From: CAZBWS01 sp964495705
GTDB lineage: Bacteria > Pseudomonadota > Gammaproteobacteria > HTCC5015
Reading direction: 5' to 3'
NCBI GenBank assembly: GCA_964495705.1
Contig: CAZBWS010000035.1
Span: forward strand, 1-25,829
Length of the DNA: 25,829 bases
A program made the translations under genes and the position numbers. Positions 15,280 to 23,292 of the stretch are shown in pieces. Below the pieces are notes generated by a model. That model saw only the letters and a list, made by a program, of their open reading frames with translations, did no database searches and was not told the origin of the DNA. The stretch's first letter is position 1; the number at the start of each line of letters is the position of its first letter.

Positions 15280-15537
15280 ATGCTCATCAAAGTCTTATTA
15301 GTCATACTATTTGTGCTAGCTATTGCCAGCTTGTTTATTGGCCTGTTTTTCATGCTCAAAAAAGACAACATTAGCCAAGACAAACGCACTTTCTATTTGC
15401 TAGCTGCGCGCATTGGCTTTTGCACCTTGGCTCTGGTCATTTTATTGGTCGCGTTCTTCAGCGGAAATATGGATATGAACCAGTCTCCTGAACAACTCGA
15501 CAAAATTGCTGAGCAGAACAAACAAGCAGGGCAATAG
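15280..15537 (+). CDS. Small twin-transmembrane protein (DUF2909 type)
   Basis: 85 residues with two membrane helices (about 2-26 and 43-63) joined by the basic loop KKDNISQDKRTF, and a hydrophilic tail rich in Gln. It is the only plus-strand gene inside the cox cluster, divergent from SURF1. Genes of this type occupy the same place between coxC and SURF1 in Pseudomonas, which suggests a minor oxidase-associated role; that is inference. A TAAAAT at 15244-15249 could be a -10, but no properly spaced -35 is seen. It ends at a strong terminator. Confidence 0.85.
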   Translation: MLIKVLLVILFVLAIASLFIGLFFMLKKDNISQDKRTFYLLAARIGFCTLALVILLVAFFSGNMDMNQSPEQLDKIAEQNKQAGQ

Positions 15538-15556
15538 TCGATCAACCACTAACAAC

Positions 15557-15588
15557 AAAAAAGGGGAGCTTAGTCGCTCCCCTTTTTT
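15557..15588. terminator. Bidirectional terminator, DUF2909 gene / coxC
   Basis: AAAAAAGGGGAGC, loop TTAGTC, GCTCCCCTTTTTT. It separates the convergent small membrane gene and coxC, so coxB-coxA-cox11-coxC should end here and the SURF1-cyoE genes need their own promoter. Confidence 0.95.
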
Positions 15589-15609
15589 ATTCTGTTTAAC
15601 AGGGTTTAT

Positions 15610-16491
15610 CTAAAGTATGTAAACAAAGATAAACAAGCCAAACCAAACCACGTCAACAAAGTGCCAATACCAAGCGGCGGACTCAAAGGCGAAGTGATTT
15701 TCAGGGGTGAAATGCCCCTTCATTGAACGAATGGTCATCACGATCAACATGATGGTACCTAACAATACGTGCATGCCGTGGAAGCCAGTCAACATATAGA
15801 AGGTGGTGCCGTAGATGCCGCTCTCTAGGGTTAAGTTGTCATGATAAGCATGAACGTATTCCAGCCCCTGGCAACCTAAGAAGACTGTGCCCAAAAGCAC
15901 CGTCAAGACCATAAAAATGTTTAGCTTAGTGCGCTCATTGTGCAATAAAGCGTGATGCGCAATCGTCAGGGTGATACCTGAAGTCACTAGCAGTATCGTG
16001 TTCAATAGTGGCAAGCCACTCCATGCAACGAGCTTAAAGTCTCCGCCCCATTGCTCAGGACCCTGGCTAGGCCAAGACATTTCAAACAAGGGGTAAAGGA
16101 ATTCGTGGGTGCTCAAGCCAGCGCCTTCGCCAGCCAACCAAGGCATGACCAAGATGCGGGCATACCATAATGTGCCGAAGAAGGCGGCAAAGAACATGAC
16201 TTCAGAGAAGATGAACCAGCCCATACCCCAGCGATAAGTCTTATCCACTTGCGCGCTCAACAAGCCGCCATGGCTTTCGCGAATTTGGTCCGCAAACCAA
16301 CGGAACAGCATATAGATGGTTAGGCCTAAGCCTGCAAATACCGCGTACTTGCCCCAGGCTGAACCGTTTAGCATAGAGGCTGCGCCCACTAGCATAACGA
16401 ACAAACCCACCGTGCCTGTGTGAACCACGCCAGCACTTTCGGCTACAAAATACTCGTCCCAGTCTTTATTTTCAGTAGATGCGTCAGACAT
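15610..16491 (-). CDS. coxC: Cytochrome c oxidase subunit III
   Basis: 293 residues with seven predicted membrane segments. Subunit III stabilises the core and supports proton uptake in aa3 oxidases. Typical stretches are FSEVMFFAAFFGTLWYARI, MLTGFHGMHVLLGTIMLIVM, and the C-terminal WHFVDVVWFGLFIFVYIL. The segment between 120 and 150 is longer than in mitochondrial forms, as is usual in gammaproteobacteria. It follows cox11 after 42 bases with a modest AGAG ribosome site, last in its transcription unit. Confidence 0.97.
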   Translation of the reverse strand: MSDASTENKDWDEYFVAESAGVVHTGTVGLFVMLVGAASMLNGSAWGKYAVFAGLGLTIYMLFRWFADQIRESHGGLLSAQVDKTYRWGMGWFIFSEVMFFAAFFGTLWYARILVMPWLAGEGAGLSTHEFLYPLFEMSWPSQGPEQWGGDFKLVAWSGLPLLNTILLVTSGITLTIAHHALLHNERTKLNIFMVLTVLLGTVFLGCQGLEYVHAYHDNLTLESGIYGTTFYMLTGFHGMHVLLGTIMLIVMTIRSMKGHFTPENHFAFESAAWYWHFVDVVWFGLFIFVYIL

Positions 16492-16533
16492 AGTCTTTAC
16501 TCTCTTTATTATTGCAGTGAAACGGCTTGCGCC

Positions 16534-17061
16534 CTATTCCTGCATTTCAAAAAATGTATAGGCGAGAACCACGCTTTTCACGTGTTCAGGAATGTCGCGG
16601 TCAATGATAAATTGCACCGGCATTTCCTTGCTCTCTCCTGGCTCGAACTCTTGCCTTGTAAAGCAAAAGCACTCTGTTTTATTAAAGTATAGCGACGCTT
16701 CACGCGGCGATACACTCGGTGTTGCCTGCGCCACTATTGGCGCGGGGGTCAAGTTCTTGGCGATATACATCGCGTTGTACAAGCCACCTGGATGAACAAC
16801 CATGGTTGTCTCAGCGGGCTTGAACTCAAACGGCGCGCCTGATGCTAGGCTGCCGGTAAACTTTACCGTAATTTCGCGACTAAGATCCGGGCCTTTGGCT
16901 TGCGCCGCCTCAACTACACCTGTCTTACCGTTAAGTCCCGTGACTTCACAAAGGATGTCGTAAATCGGCACTAGTGCAAAGCCAAAGCCAAACATAAAGA
17001 TAACCACAAACACCATTTTAATGGCGACTTTATTGTTTTGGCTTTTTACTGGCTCTTGCAT
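16534..17061 (-). CDS. ctaG: Cytochrome c oxidase assembly protein Cox11 (copper delivery)
   Basis: 175 residues. It has one N-terminal membrane helix (about 13-34) followed by a periplasmic immunoglobulin-like domain. The copper ligands are Cys131 and Cys133 in TECFCFTRQEF, with Cys38 next to the membrane in YDILCEVTGLNG. Cox11 supplies CuB to subunit I. The gene is between coxA and coxC, the standard place. There is no good Shine-Dalgarno: the 5' flank is filled by the inverted repeat at 17073-17107, which ends only 11 bases before the ATG. Confidence 0.96.
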   Translation of the reverse strand: MQEPVKSQNNKVAIKMVFVVIFMFGFGFALVPIYDILCEVTGLNGKTGVVEAAQAKGPDLSREITVKFTGSLASGAPFEFKPAETTMVVHPGGLYNAMYIAKNLTPAPIVAQATPSVSPREASLYFNKTECFCFTRQEFEPGESKEMPVQFIIDRDIPEHVKSVVLAYTFFEMQE

Positions 17062-17072
17062 AAATTGCTTAT

Positions 17073-17107
17073 TTATTAGCCTATCCGCATTGCGGATAAG
17101 CTAATAA
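17073..17107. repeat. 17-bp inverted repeat built from two ATGCGGATA-family sites, between coxA and cox11
   Basis: TTATTAGCCTATCCGCA (17073-17089), single-base loop T, TGCGGATAAGCTAATAA (17091-17107), with one C-A mismatch. It begins 2 bases after the coxA stop. No T-run follows on the minus strand, so any termination would be partial. It could attenuate readthrough from coxAB into cox11-coxC or protect the coxBA mRNA end. Confidence 0.85.
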
Positions 17108-17109
17108 GA

Positions 17110-18687
17110 CTACTTAACCTCAGGTGGCGTAGTAAATGTGTGATACGGCGCCGGAGAAGGCACTTCCCACTCAAGCCCTTCGGCTCCGTCCCAAGGCTTG
17201 GCTAGCGCTGGACGCTCAGCTTGCAAGCGCTCGCGGCTCTTCTTGCGACAGGCAGGAACCACAATTGCAAACAAGAAGATCAACTGACTTAAACCAAAGC
17301 CAAATGAACCTAGGCTAGCAATCTGGTTGAAATCTGCAAAAGCAATATTGTAATCCGCGTAGCGACGCGGCATGCCCGCTAAGCCAACAAAGTGCATTGG
17401 GAAGAAGGTCATGTTAACGAAGATCGTAGAGCACCAGAAGTGCGTCTTGCCCCAGAACTCGCTGTACATAAAGCCAGACCACTTTGGCAACCAGTAGTAA
17501 GCACCCGCAAACAGCGTGAACACAGCACCTGGCACTAGTACATAGTGGAAGTGGGCAACGATGAAGTAGGTGTCGTGATACTGGAAGTCGATAGGCGTCA
17601 TCGCCATCATCACGCCAGACAATCCACCGATAGTAAATAGAATTACGAAGGCAATAGAGAACAACATCGGTGTTTCAAAGGTCATTGACCCCTTCCACAT
17701 GGTTGCCATCCAGTTAAACACTTTCACACCGGTAGGTACGGCGATCAGCATCGTACACAACATGAAGAACAGCTCGCCAGCTAGGGGCATACCCACGGTA
17801 AACATGTGATGCGCCCATACAATGAATGACAGGAAGCCGATAGAGGCTGTAGCGTAAACCATAGAGGCATAACCAAACAGCTTCTTGCGCGCAAAGGTAG
17901 GAATAGTCAGTGACACAATACCAAAGGCTGGCAAGATCATGATGTAAACTTCAGGGTGACCGAAGAACCAGAAAACGTGCTGGAATAATACGGGGTCGCC
18001 ACCGCCAGCGGCACTAAAGAATGCCGTGCCGAAGAACTTATCCGTTAATAGCATGGTTACCGCGCCCGCGAGTACAGGCAGAACCGCGATCAACAAGTAA
18101 GCTGTGATCAACCACGTCCATACGAACAGAGGCATCTTCATCAAGTTCATGCCAGGAGCACGCATATTTAAGATAGTTGCGATGATGTTGATGGAGCCCA
18201 TGATAGACGCCGCACCCATAAGGTGAACCGAAAACACCAAGAAAGGGAAGGCATCACCGGTTTGCAGCACAAGTGGTGCATACATCGTCCAGCCGCCAGC
18301 AGGTGCGCCGCCGTCAATGAACAAAGTAGACAGCAACATGATAAATGCGCAGCACATCAACCAGAAGCTCCAGTTGTTCATACGCGGCATGGCCATATCC
18401 GGCGCGCCGATCTGCATAGGAACCATGTAGTTGGCAAAACCAACAAAGGCCGGCATAACTGCACCAAAAACCATAATCAATGCGTGCATTGTCGTCATGG
18501 AGTTAAAGAACTGTGGGTCAACTAATTGCAGGCCAGGCTGGTATAGCTCGGCGCGGATAACCATTGCCATTGCGCCGCCGATGAAAAACATCGCCAGAGA
18601 AAACAGCAAATACATAATACCTAGGTCTTTGTGGTTAGTGGTGACTAACCAGCGCATCATTCCTGGCTTAGGTCCGTGATCGCTCAT
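17110..18687 (-). CDS. coxA: Cytochrome c oxidase subunit I (aa3-type, A-family)
   Basis: 525 residues with twelve membrane segments. This is the catalytic subunit that reduces oxygen and pumps protons. Landmarks are the low-spin heme His in TTMHALIMVFGA, GHPEVYIMILPAFG (CuB His, the D-channel Glu and the His-Tyr cross-link Tyr), VWAHHMFTVGM (two CuB His) and HDTYFIVAHFHYVLVPG (heme a and a3 His). The HPEVY Glu marks an A1-type enzyme. AGGAG lies 8 bases before the ATG. It follows coxB after 10 bases. No ATGCGGATA site occurs within coxA or coxB. Confidence 0.98.
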   Translation of the reverse strand: MSDHGPKPGMMRWLVTTNHKDLGIMYLLFSLAMFFIGGAMAMVIRAELYQPGLQLVDPQFFNSMTTMHALIMVFGAVMPAFVGFANYMVPMQIGAPDMAMPRMNNWSFWLMCCAFIMLLSTLFIDGGAPAGGWTMYAPLVLQTGDAFPFLVFSVHLMGAASIMGSINIIATILNMRAPGMNLMKMPLFVWTWLITAYLLIAVLPVLAGAVTMLLTDKFFGTAFFSAAGGGDPVLFQHVFWFFGHPEVYIMILPAFGIVSLTIPTFARKKLFGYASMVYATASIGFLSFIVWAHHMFTVGMPLAGELFFMLCTMLIAVPTGVKVFNWMATMWKGSMTFETPMLFSIAFVILFTIGGLSGVMMAMTPIDFQYHDTYFIVAHFHYVLVPGAVFTLFAGAYYWLPKWSGFMYSEFWGKTHFWCSTIFVNMTFFPMHFVGLAGMPRRYADYNIAFADFNQIASLGSFGFGLSQLIFLFAIVVPACRKKSRERLQAERPALAKPWDGAEGLEWEVPSPAPYHTFTTPPEVK

Positions 18688-18697
18688 ATCTAAACTC

Positions 18698-19570
18698 CTA
18701 TTGTGCTAACGCTACAGCGTTGTTATCAGATACGGCGGCGGCAGAGGAAGAACCCTTCTGCTCAGCTACCCATGCTTTATATTCTTCTGCCGTGACTACC
18801 TTTACTACGATAGGCATAAAGGCGTGATCTTTACCGCAAAGCTCTGCACAGCTGCCACGGAACGTGCCCGTTTTTTCTGCCTTGAACCATAATTCATTAA
18901 TAAAACCTGGAATGGCGTCTTTCTTGCCGGCTAGATCTGGAACCCACCAAGAGTGGATAACGTCAACCGCGGTAGTCAGAATGCGAACTTTTTTGTTGAC
19001 TGGAACGTAAACAACTTTATCTACATCATATAGATAGTTCTCTAAATTAAGCTCAACAGGGTCCATGCCTGAATCTAACTGACGAACTTCATTATCTTGG
19101 TCGCTGATTTTGCTGTAGAAGTTAATGCCTTCGTCGTCAAAGTCTTTCGACCCCATGTACTCGTAAGACCACATCCACTGATAGCCAGTTGCCTTAATGG
19201 TCACATCGACATCAGAGGTTGTATCTTCCATTTTCAGTAGGGTTTTTGTCGCTGGAACCGCCAAAAAGCCCAAAATGATAAAGGGCACGATCGTCCAAAC
19301 AATCTCAACACCCAAGTGCTCATGCCAAGTGGCCGCTTCTGCGCCGCGGGACTTGCGGTGGAAAACCACACTCCACAAAATCACACCCGTCACCGCTGCA
19401 CCAATAGCGTAAACGAAGTACAGCACGTACATGTGTAGGTCGAACACTTCCTGCGTTACCGGAGTCACTCCTGGGCGCAAGTTCATGCCCCACTCGGCAC
19501 TAGCAGCCACTGAGAACAACGTTAACAGACTGCCCGCTATTAATAGCAGTGCACTTTTTGGTTTTTGCAT
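18698..19570 (-). CDS. coxB: Cytochrome c oxidase subunit II (CuA)
   Basis: 290 residues: signal peptide (1-25, ending ASA), two membrane helices (about 43-70 and 88-110) and a periplasmic cupredoxin domain. The CuA ligands are present: His206 in VIHSWW, Cys241 and Cys245 in GSCAELCGKDH, His249 and Met252. Trp-rich YQWMWSYEY (130-138) is the electron entry region. No cytochrome c domain is fused at the C-terminus, which ends in a short Ala/Ser-rich tail. AGGAG lies 11 bases before the ATG. It is the first gene of the oxidase operon. Confidence 0.97.
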   Translation of the reverse strand: MQKPKSALLLIAGSLLTLFSVAASAEWGMNLRPGVTPVTQEVFDLHMYVLYFVYAIGAAVTGVILWSVVFHRKSRGAEAATWHEHLGVEIVWTIVPFIILGFLAVPATKTLLKMEDTTSDVDVTIKATGYQWMWSYEYMGSKDFDDEGINFYSKISDQDNEVRQLDSGMDPVELNLENYLYDVDKVVYVPVNKKVRILTTAVDVIHSWWVPDLAGKKDAIPGFINELWFKAEKTGTFRGSCAELCGKDHAFMPIVVKVVTAEEYKAWVAEQKGSSSAAAVSDNNAVALAQ

Positions 19571-19799
19571 TTCGAGTTATCTCCTACGCTTGCGCTTCCA
19601 GTAAGCTTTCGCCACTGGGCTTTAATGAGCCGGTTCAAGTTTCCCACGATAAAGACGAAAAACCCATGACCCGCATCATTTAAAACTTAAATACTGCGTC
19701 ATTTGACACAAAAAAGTCGCGCAATTCTACAGGATTGCCGCTGTAATGAGAAGGTCAAACTAGCAAGTGCTGCTCGATTTTACTACCCAAAAGCCTACT
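19571..19799 (-). promoter_or_regulatory. Non-coding gap, presumed cox operon promoter region
   Basis: This stretch of 229 bases between bioC (end) and coxB (start) is the likely site of the cox promoter and the bioC 3' end. On the minus strand TGTAGAAT followed by TGCGCGAC resembles a -10 plus GC-rich discriminator, but no -35 fits 16-18 bases upstream. I found no clear hairpin terminator, so some readthrough from bioC is possible. Confidence 0.35.
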
Positions 19800-20579
19800 T
19801 TAAAGCACAATTTTTACTTTCAAGACTTGGTATGTCATAGCTATGCCCTGTTCTTGACGCTGAGACTCATAGGCACGCAGCATCGCTTTATATTGCGACT
19901 TACCCGTCAAACCCTGTCTTGCACCTGCAGTTACTCGGTTGGCCCCAACATTGCGCAGCGACTGAATTGCCGCTCTAGGCGACTCAAACCAGCGTACAAA
20001 CTCACGCTGCTGTATATCAACAACACCTTGCATACCTGATTTTTGCAATGCGGATAAACTGAAGTCACGCCACTCCTCGGCGCTATTGAATTGATTGATA
20101 TGTTGATGTGAATCTCCTGCAGACTCCCAACTGCAACTTAATTCAGTCAAAGACCCAGGGGCGGGGACGCTAAAATGGCAGCTACCCCCTACTTTTAGCA
20201 AAGGTAGTAATGCGGATAGTACCTGCACGGGCTTGCTCACCCACTGTAGAGCCAAGTTAGACGTCAATTGGTCAAAGCTTTCTTGGGCAAAAGGCGGCGC
20301 AGCCATATCAGCGCACACCAAGGCCTGGTCATCCGTCTGTTGGCGCAGCATCTCCCAAGCACAGTCCAAGCCGACTACGCGCTCCACCAGCTCTCTGGCA
20401 GCAAGCTGTTTAGCCATATAGCCCGCGCCACAACCCACATCTAAACAACGAGAAGCAGGGCTTAAGCCCTGCAGCAACCACTCTCCCACCTGCACCTGCA
20501 AGGCAGCGTTTTCAACATAGCTTGCCGCCGCATTAGAAAAGGCTTTGGCAACCAAGGAGCGGGTGGGGGAATGACTCAC
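19800..20579 (-). CDS. bioC: Malonyl-ACP O-methyltransferase
   Basis: 259 residues. BioC methylates the free carboxyl of malonyl-ACP with SAM, so that fatty-acid synthesis can extend it to a pimeloyl chain for biotin. SAM motif I is CLDVGCGAGYMAKQLA at about 45-60, followed by GLDCAWEMLRQQ. ADMAAPPFAQESFDQLTSNLALQW is the BioC-type motif II-III block, and NVGANRVTAG lies in the C-terminal half. The ATG overlaps the bioH stop by 4 bases (ATGA). Two ATGCGGATA sites lie in this gene, at 20048 and 20210, both encoding LSAL. Confidence 0.92.
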   Translation of the reverse strand: MSHSPTRSLVAKAFSNAAASYVENAALQVQVGEWLLQGLSPASRCLDVGCGAGYMAKQLAARELVERVVGLDCAWEMLRQQTDDQALVCADMAAPPFAQESFDQLTSNLALQWVSKPVQVLSALLPLLKVGGSCHFSVPAPGSLTELSCSWESAGDSHQHINQFNSAEEWRDFSLSALQKSGMQGVVDIQQREFVRWFESPRAAIQSLRNVGANRVTAGARQGLTGKSQYKAMLRAYESQRQEQGIAMTYQVLKVKIVL

Positions 20580-21340
20580 GCAGGCTTGCTCTCTTTTATA
20601 TAAGTATAAATAAACTTAGCCACGCGAGCGGGCTCAAGTAAATGCGGAGCATGCGCTGCATGGGGCCAAAACTCAACAACCACAGAATTACTCAGCAACT
20701 GCATTGCCTGGCCCAAAACTGGGGGCACCAATTTATCTCGCCCACCCAGCAGCACCGCACAATCGGAAAAGTTGTCCCGAAGGTCTAACTGGCGCAATAG
20801 CTGCAAGCCCTGGCGCAAACCCTGTTCAGTCGCCACACCTTGTGCGCTCAACGCTTGGTGCAGTTGACGCTGTATCAAGCGAGAATCTGCCGTGCCCAGA
20901 AACTGTAATGCTATAAATTGACGCAAGGTGGCTGCGACATCATTTTGTAAGCCGTCGGCAAATTGTTGCAGTTGCGCAGCGGGCAGCGCAGGCCAGTCTT
21001 GTGAGTGTAAAAATTTTGGCGCAGCCGCAAGCAACATCAAACCTCTGACCCGCTGCGGCCAACGCTTGCGTACCGCCAAACCCAACAAACCTCCCAGAGA
21101 CCATCCGCATAGATAAAACTGCTTAGGCAACACGCGTTCTAGCGCATCTAGCCACGTCTCCAACACATCCTCGCCTACGACGCCTGCACTCGCACCATGC
21201 CCTGGCAGATCGATGCAATAAACGGTGTAACGCTTCTGCAACACTGGCAACATAGCCTGCCAAACGGCTGAGTTCATACCCCAGCCATGTAGTAAAACAA
21301 GGTCTTCACCCTGCCCTGTCGTATTGCAATACAATGCCAT
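20576..21340 (-). CDS. bioH: Pimeloyl-ACP methyl ester carboxylesterase
   Basis: 254 residues with the alpha/beta hydrolase fold. BioH removes the methyl ester from pimeloyl-ACP methyl ester, releasing the substrate of BioF. The catalytic triad is visible: Ser81 in GWSLGG, Asp202 in LLGGRDKLVPP and His230 in HAAHAP. The oxyanion-hole motif LLHGWGMN is at 16-23. The ATG overlaps the tsaD stop by one base (TAATG) and the end overlaps bioC. The bioH-bioC pairing supports the specific assignment over a generic esterase. bioB, bioF and bioD are not in the window. Confidence 0.92.
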   Translation of the reverse strand: MALYCNTTGQGEDLVLLHGWGMNSAVWQAMLPVLQKRYTVYCIDLPGHGASAGVVGEDVLETWLDALERVLPKQFYLCGWSLGGLLGLAVRKRWPQRVRGLMLLAAAPKFLHSQDWPALPAAQLQQFADGLQNDVAATLRQFIALQFLGTADSRLIQRQLHQALSAQGVATEQGLRQGLQLLRQLDLRDNFSDCAVLLGGRDKLVPPVLGQAMQLLSNSVVVEFWPHAAHAPHLLEPARVAKFIYTYIKESKPA

Positions 21341-22359
21341 TAGGCAGCTGGGGCAGTCAGGTCATGCATATCCCAGCGCGCCTGAGTCGTAATGACCAAG
21401 CCGGCTCGCTCCCCTGCGAGTAGGCGCCGGCAGCCCGCAAAGGCAATCATGGCGCCATTGTCGGTGCAGAACTCAACCCGAGGATAGCGCACCTCGACAT
21501 CCAGCTTCTCGCCCAGTGCTTGCAAGCGCCCGCGCAGAGCTTGGTTGGCGCCTACGCCCCCAGCAATTACTAGTGTTTTTAAGGTCGTCTGCTTTAGGGC
21601 TCTGGCCACTTTTTTGCTTAACACATCGACCACCGCCTCTTGAAAACCCGCCGCCACATGGTCGCGCTCCGCATCCAAGTCATTGACTTTTTGCACAGCA
21701 GTCAACACCGAGGTCTTGAGGCCGCTAAAACTAAAATCTAAACCCGGGCGATCCATCATCGGGCGCGGAAATGTATATTTGCTGGCGTTTCCACGCTCTG
21801 CGGCCTTAGCAATATTGGGCCCACCAGGATAACCCAAGCCCAATAGCTGGGCTGTTTTATCAAAGGCCTCTCCCGCTGCATCGTCTAAGCTTTCGCCTAG
21901 ACGCTTATACACGCCAATACCCGACACCTCGACTAACATAGTGTGGCCGCCTGAGACCAATAACGCTAAAAAGGGAAAAGCTGGCGGGCGATCTTCCAGC
22001 ATCGGCGCTAGTAAGTGCCCTTCCATGTGGTGTACTTCTACAGCGGGCACGCCCAAGGTCCAAGCCAAGCTGCGCGCCACCGAAGCTCCTGTAAGCAAAG
22101 CCCCCATCAGGCCTGGGCCCGCGGTATAGGCAATAGCGTCTATATCGGTTTTGGCATATCCGCATTCGCCCAGCAACTCGCTCAACAGGGGCAATATCCT
22201 TAATATATGGTCGCGAGAGGCCAACTCGGGCACAACACCACCATATTCCGCATGCATTTTCACTTGCGAGTGCAAAACATGACCCAACAGACCTTTTTTA
22301 TCATCATAGAGCGCCAAACCTGTCTCATCACAGGATGTCTCTATACCTAAAACCAACAT
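21340..22359 (-). CDS. tsaD: tRNA threonylcarbamoyladenosine synthase subunit TsaD
   Basis: 339 residues. TsaD transfers the threonylcarbamoyl group to A37 of ANN-decoding tRNAs together with TsaB and TsaE. Landmarks are MLVLGIETSCDETGLALYD at the start, HMEGH at 111-115 (His111 and His115 bind iron), LLVSGGHT, DDAAGEAFDK and GGVGANQALR. The gene is divergent from rpsU, the conserved arrangement in many Proteobacteria. One ATGCGGATA site at 22157 encodes part of ECGY. Confidence 0.98.
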   Translation of the reverse strand: MLVLGIETSCDETGLALYDDKKGLLGHVLHSQVKMHAEYGGVVPELASRDHILRILPLLSELLGECGYAKTDIDAIAYTAGPGLMGALLTGASVARSLAWTLGVPAVEVHHMEGHLLAPMLEDRPPAFPFLALLVSGGHTMLVEVSGIGVYKRLGESLDDAAGEAFDKTAQLLGLGYPGGPNIAKAAERGNASKYTFPRPMMDRPGLDFSFSGLKTSVLTAVQKVNDLDAERDHVAAGFQEAVVDVLSKKVARALKQTTLKTLVIAGGVGANQALRGRLQALGEKLDVEVRYPRVEFCTDNGAMIAFAGCRRLLAGERAGLVITTQARWDMHDLTAPAA

Positions 22360-22472
22360 CAGATTGCCCTTATTTGCCCAAAAATTGAGCTAAATCGTTG
22401 TTTTTTAAAGAATCTCCCCATATTTAGCCTGCTTCACGCGCCACGGGGTAGATTTTACTTAGCGGGGGGTAT

Positions 22473-22486
22473 TATAATCGCGCCCC
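22473..22486 (+). promoter_or_regulatory. rpsU promoter -10 box with GC-rich discriminator
   Basis: A consensus TATAAT (22473-22478) runs straight into CGCGCCCC. The -35 is poor (TAGATT at 22449-22454, 18-base spacing). It lies 34 bases before the rpsU start. The rest of the 22360-22511 gap must hold the tsaD promoter, which I could not place. Confidence 0.65.
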
Positions 22487-22511
22487 AATTTTTTAAAACG
22501 AGTTTATTGTT

Positions 22512-22727
22512 ATGCCATCAGTACGTCTAAAAGAACACGAGCCCTTTGAAGGCGCATTGCGTCGCTTTAAGCGCGCCTGCGAGAAAGCTGGCATCGTTAC
22601 AGAAGCCCGTCGTCGCGAGTTCTACGAGAAGCCTACTGCTGCTAAGAAGCGCATCAACCAGGCAGCTGAAAAGCGTCACGCCAAGCGTTTATCTAAAGAG
22701 CAGTCTAAGCGCATTCGTCTTTACTAG
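22512..22727 (+). CDS. rpsU: 30S ribosomal protein S21
   Basis: 71 residues, the usual length, beginning MPSVRLKEHEPFEGALRRFK and ending KEQSKRIRLY. This very basic protein sits near the anti-Shine-Dalgarno end of 16S rRNA. It is normally the first gene of the macromolecular-synthesis operon rpsU-(yqeY)-dnaG-rpoD. Here yqeY follows after 38 bases, but dnaG and rpoD do not. Confidence 0.98.
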   Translation: MPSVRLKEHEPFEGALRRFKRACEKAGIVTEARRREFYEKPTAAKKRINQAAEKRHAKRLSKEQSKRIRLY

Positions 22728-22765
22728 ACTTAAGACTTTCCGCTTCATCAGATTAAGGTTCCAAC

Positions 22766-23224
22766 ATGCCAGCTAATCCAAGCCCGCTAAAGCAAGAAAT
22801 AACCAGCGCTATGAAAACCGCCATGAAAGGCGGTGATAAAGAGCGCCTAGCGACTATTCGCTTAATGCTTGCAGCAGCTAAGCAAGTAGAAATTGACGAG
22901 CGCCGCGATCTCAGCGACGCCGACCTACTCGCGATCTTGGACAAAATGGTGAAACAGCGCCGCGACTCTATCTCTCAATTTAAAGAGGCTGGACGCGATG
23001 ACTTGGTAGCCCAAGAAGAATCTGAAATGGCAGTCATTCAAGACTTCCTGCCCCAACCGCTTAGCGAAGCTGAGATCGAAACACTGATAACAGCCGCTAT
23101 TGCCAATGCAGATGCCAAGACCATGCAAGACATGGGCAAGGTAATGGGCTTATTAAAGCCCCAGCTGCAAGGCCGCGCCGACATGGGCAAGGTCAGCGGA
23201 CAGATAAAAGCGCAACTAGGCTAA
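22766..23224 (+). CDS. yqeY: GatB/YqeY-domain protein
   Basis: 152 residues, full family length. The fold resembles the tail domain of the GatB amidotransferase subunit, and a tRNA-binding role has been proposed for the family, but the function of the stand-alone protein is not established. Visible landmarks are LKQEITSAMKTAMKGGDKER at 8-27, LATIRLMLAA, AVIQDFLPQPLSEAEIETLI and the C-terminal GRADMGKVSGQIKAQL. The rpsU-yqeY adjacency is widespread. Confidence 0.95.
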   Translation: MPANPSPLKQEITSAMKTAMKGGDKERLATIRLMLAAAKQVEIDERRDLSDADLLAILDKMVKQRRDSISQFKEAGRDDLVAQEESEMAVIQDFLPQPLSEAEIETLITAAIANADAKTMQDMGKVMGLLKPQLQGRADMGKVSGQIKAQLG

Positions 23225-23292
23225 GCCTGCCGCGCCAGACTCACCTCTAGAGCCTACGCCCTGGAGTCAACACCAAGAAGAGACCAGTAGAT

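Noticed and set aside
17073..17107. REP/BIME or MITE mobile element
   Set aside because: No other copy of the full 35-base structure is in the window, there are no target duplications, and only the short core is dispersed.
19703..19708. TTGACA as a plus-strand -35 box
   Set aside because: No plus-strand gene follows; both flanking genes are on the minus strand and no -10 is correctly spaced.
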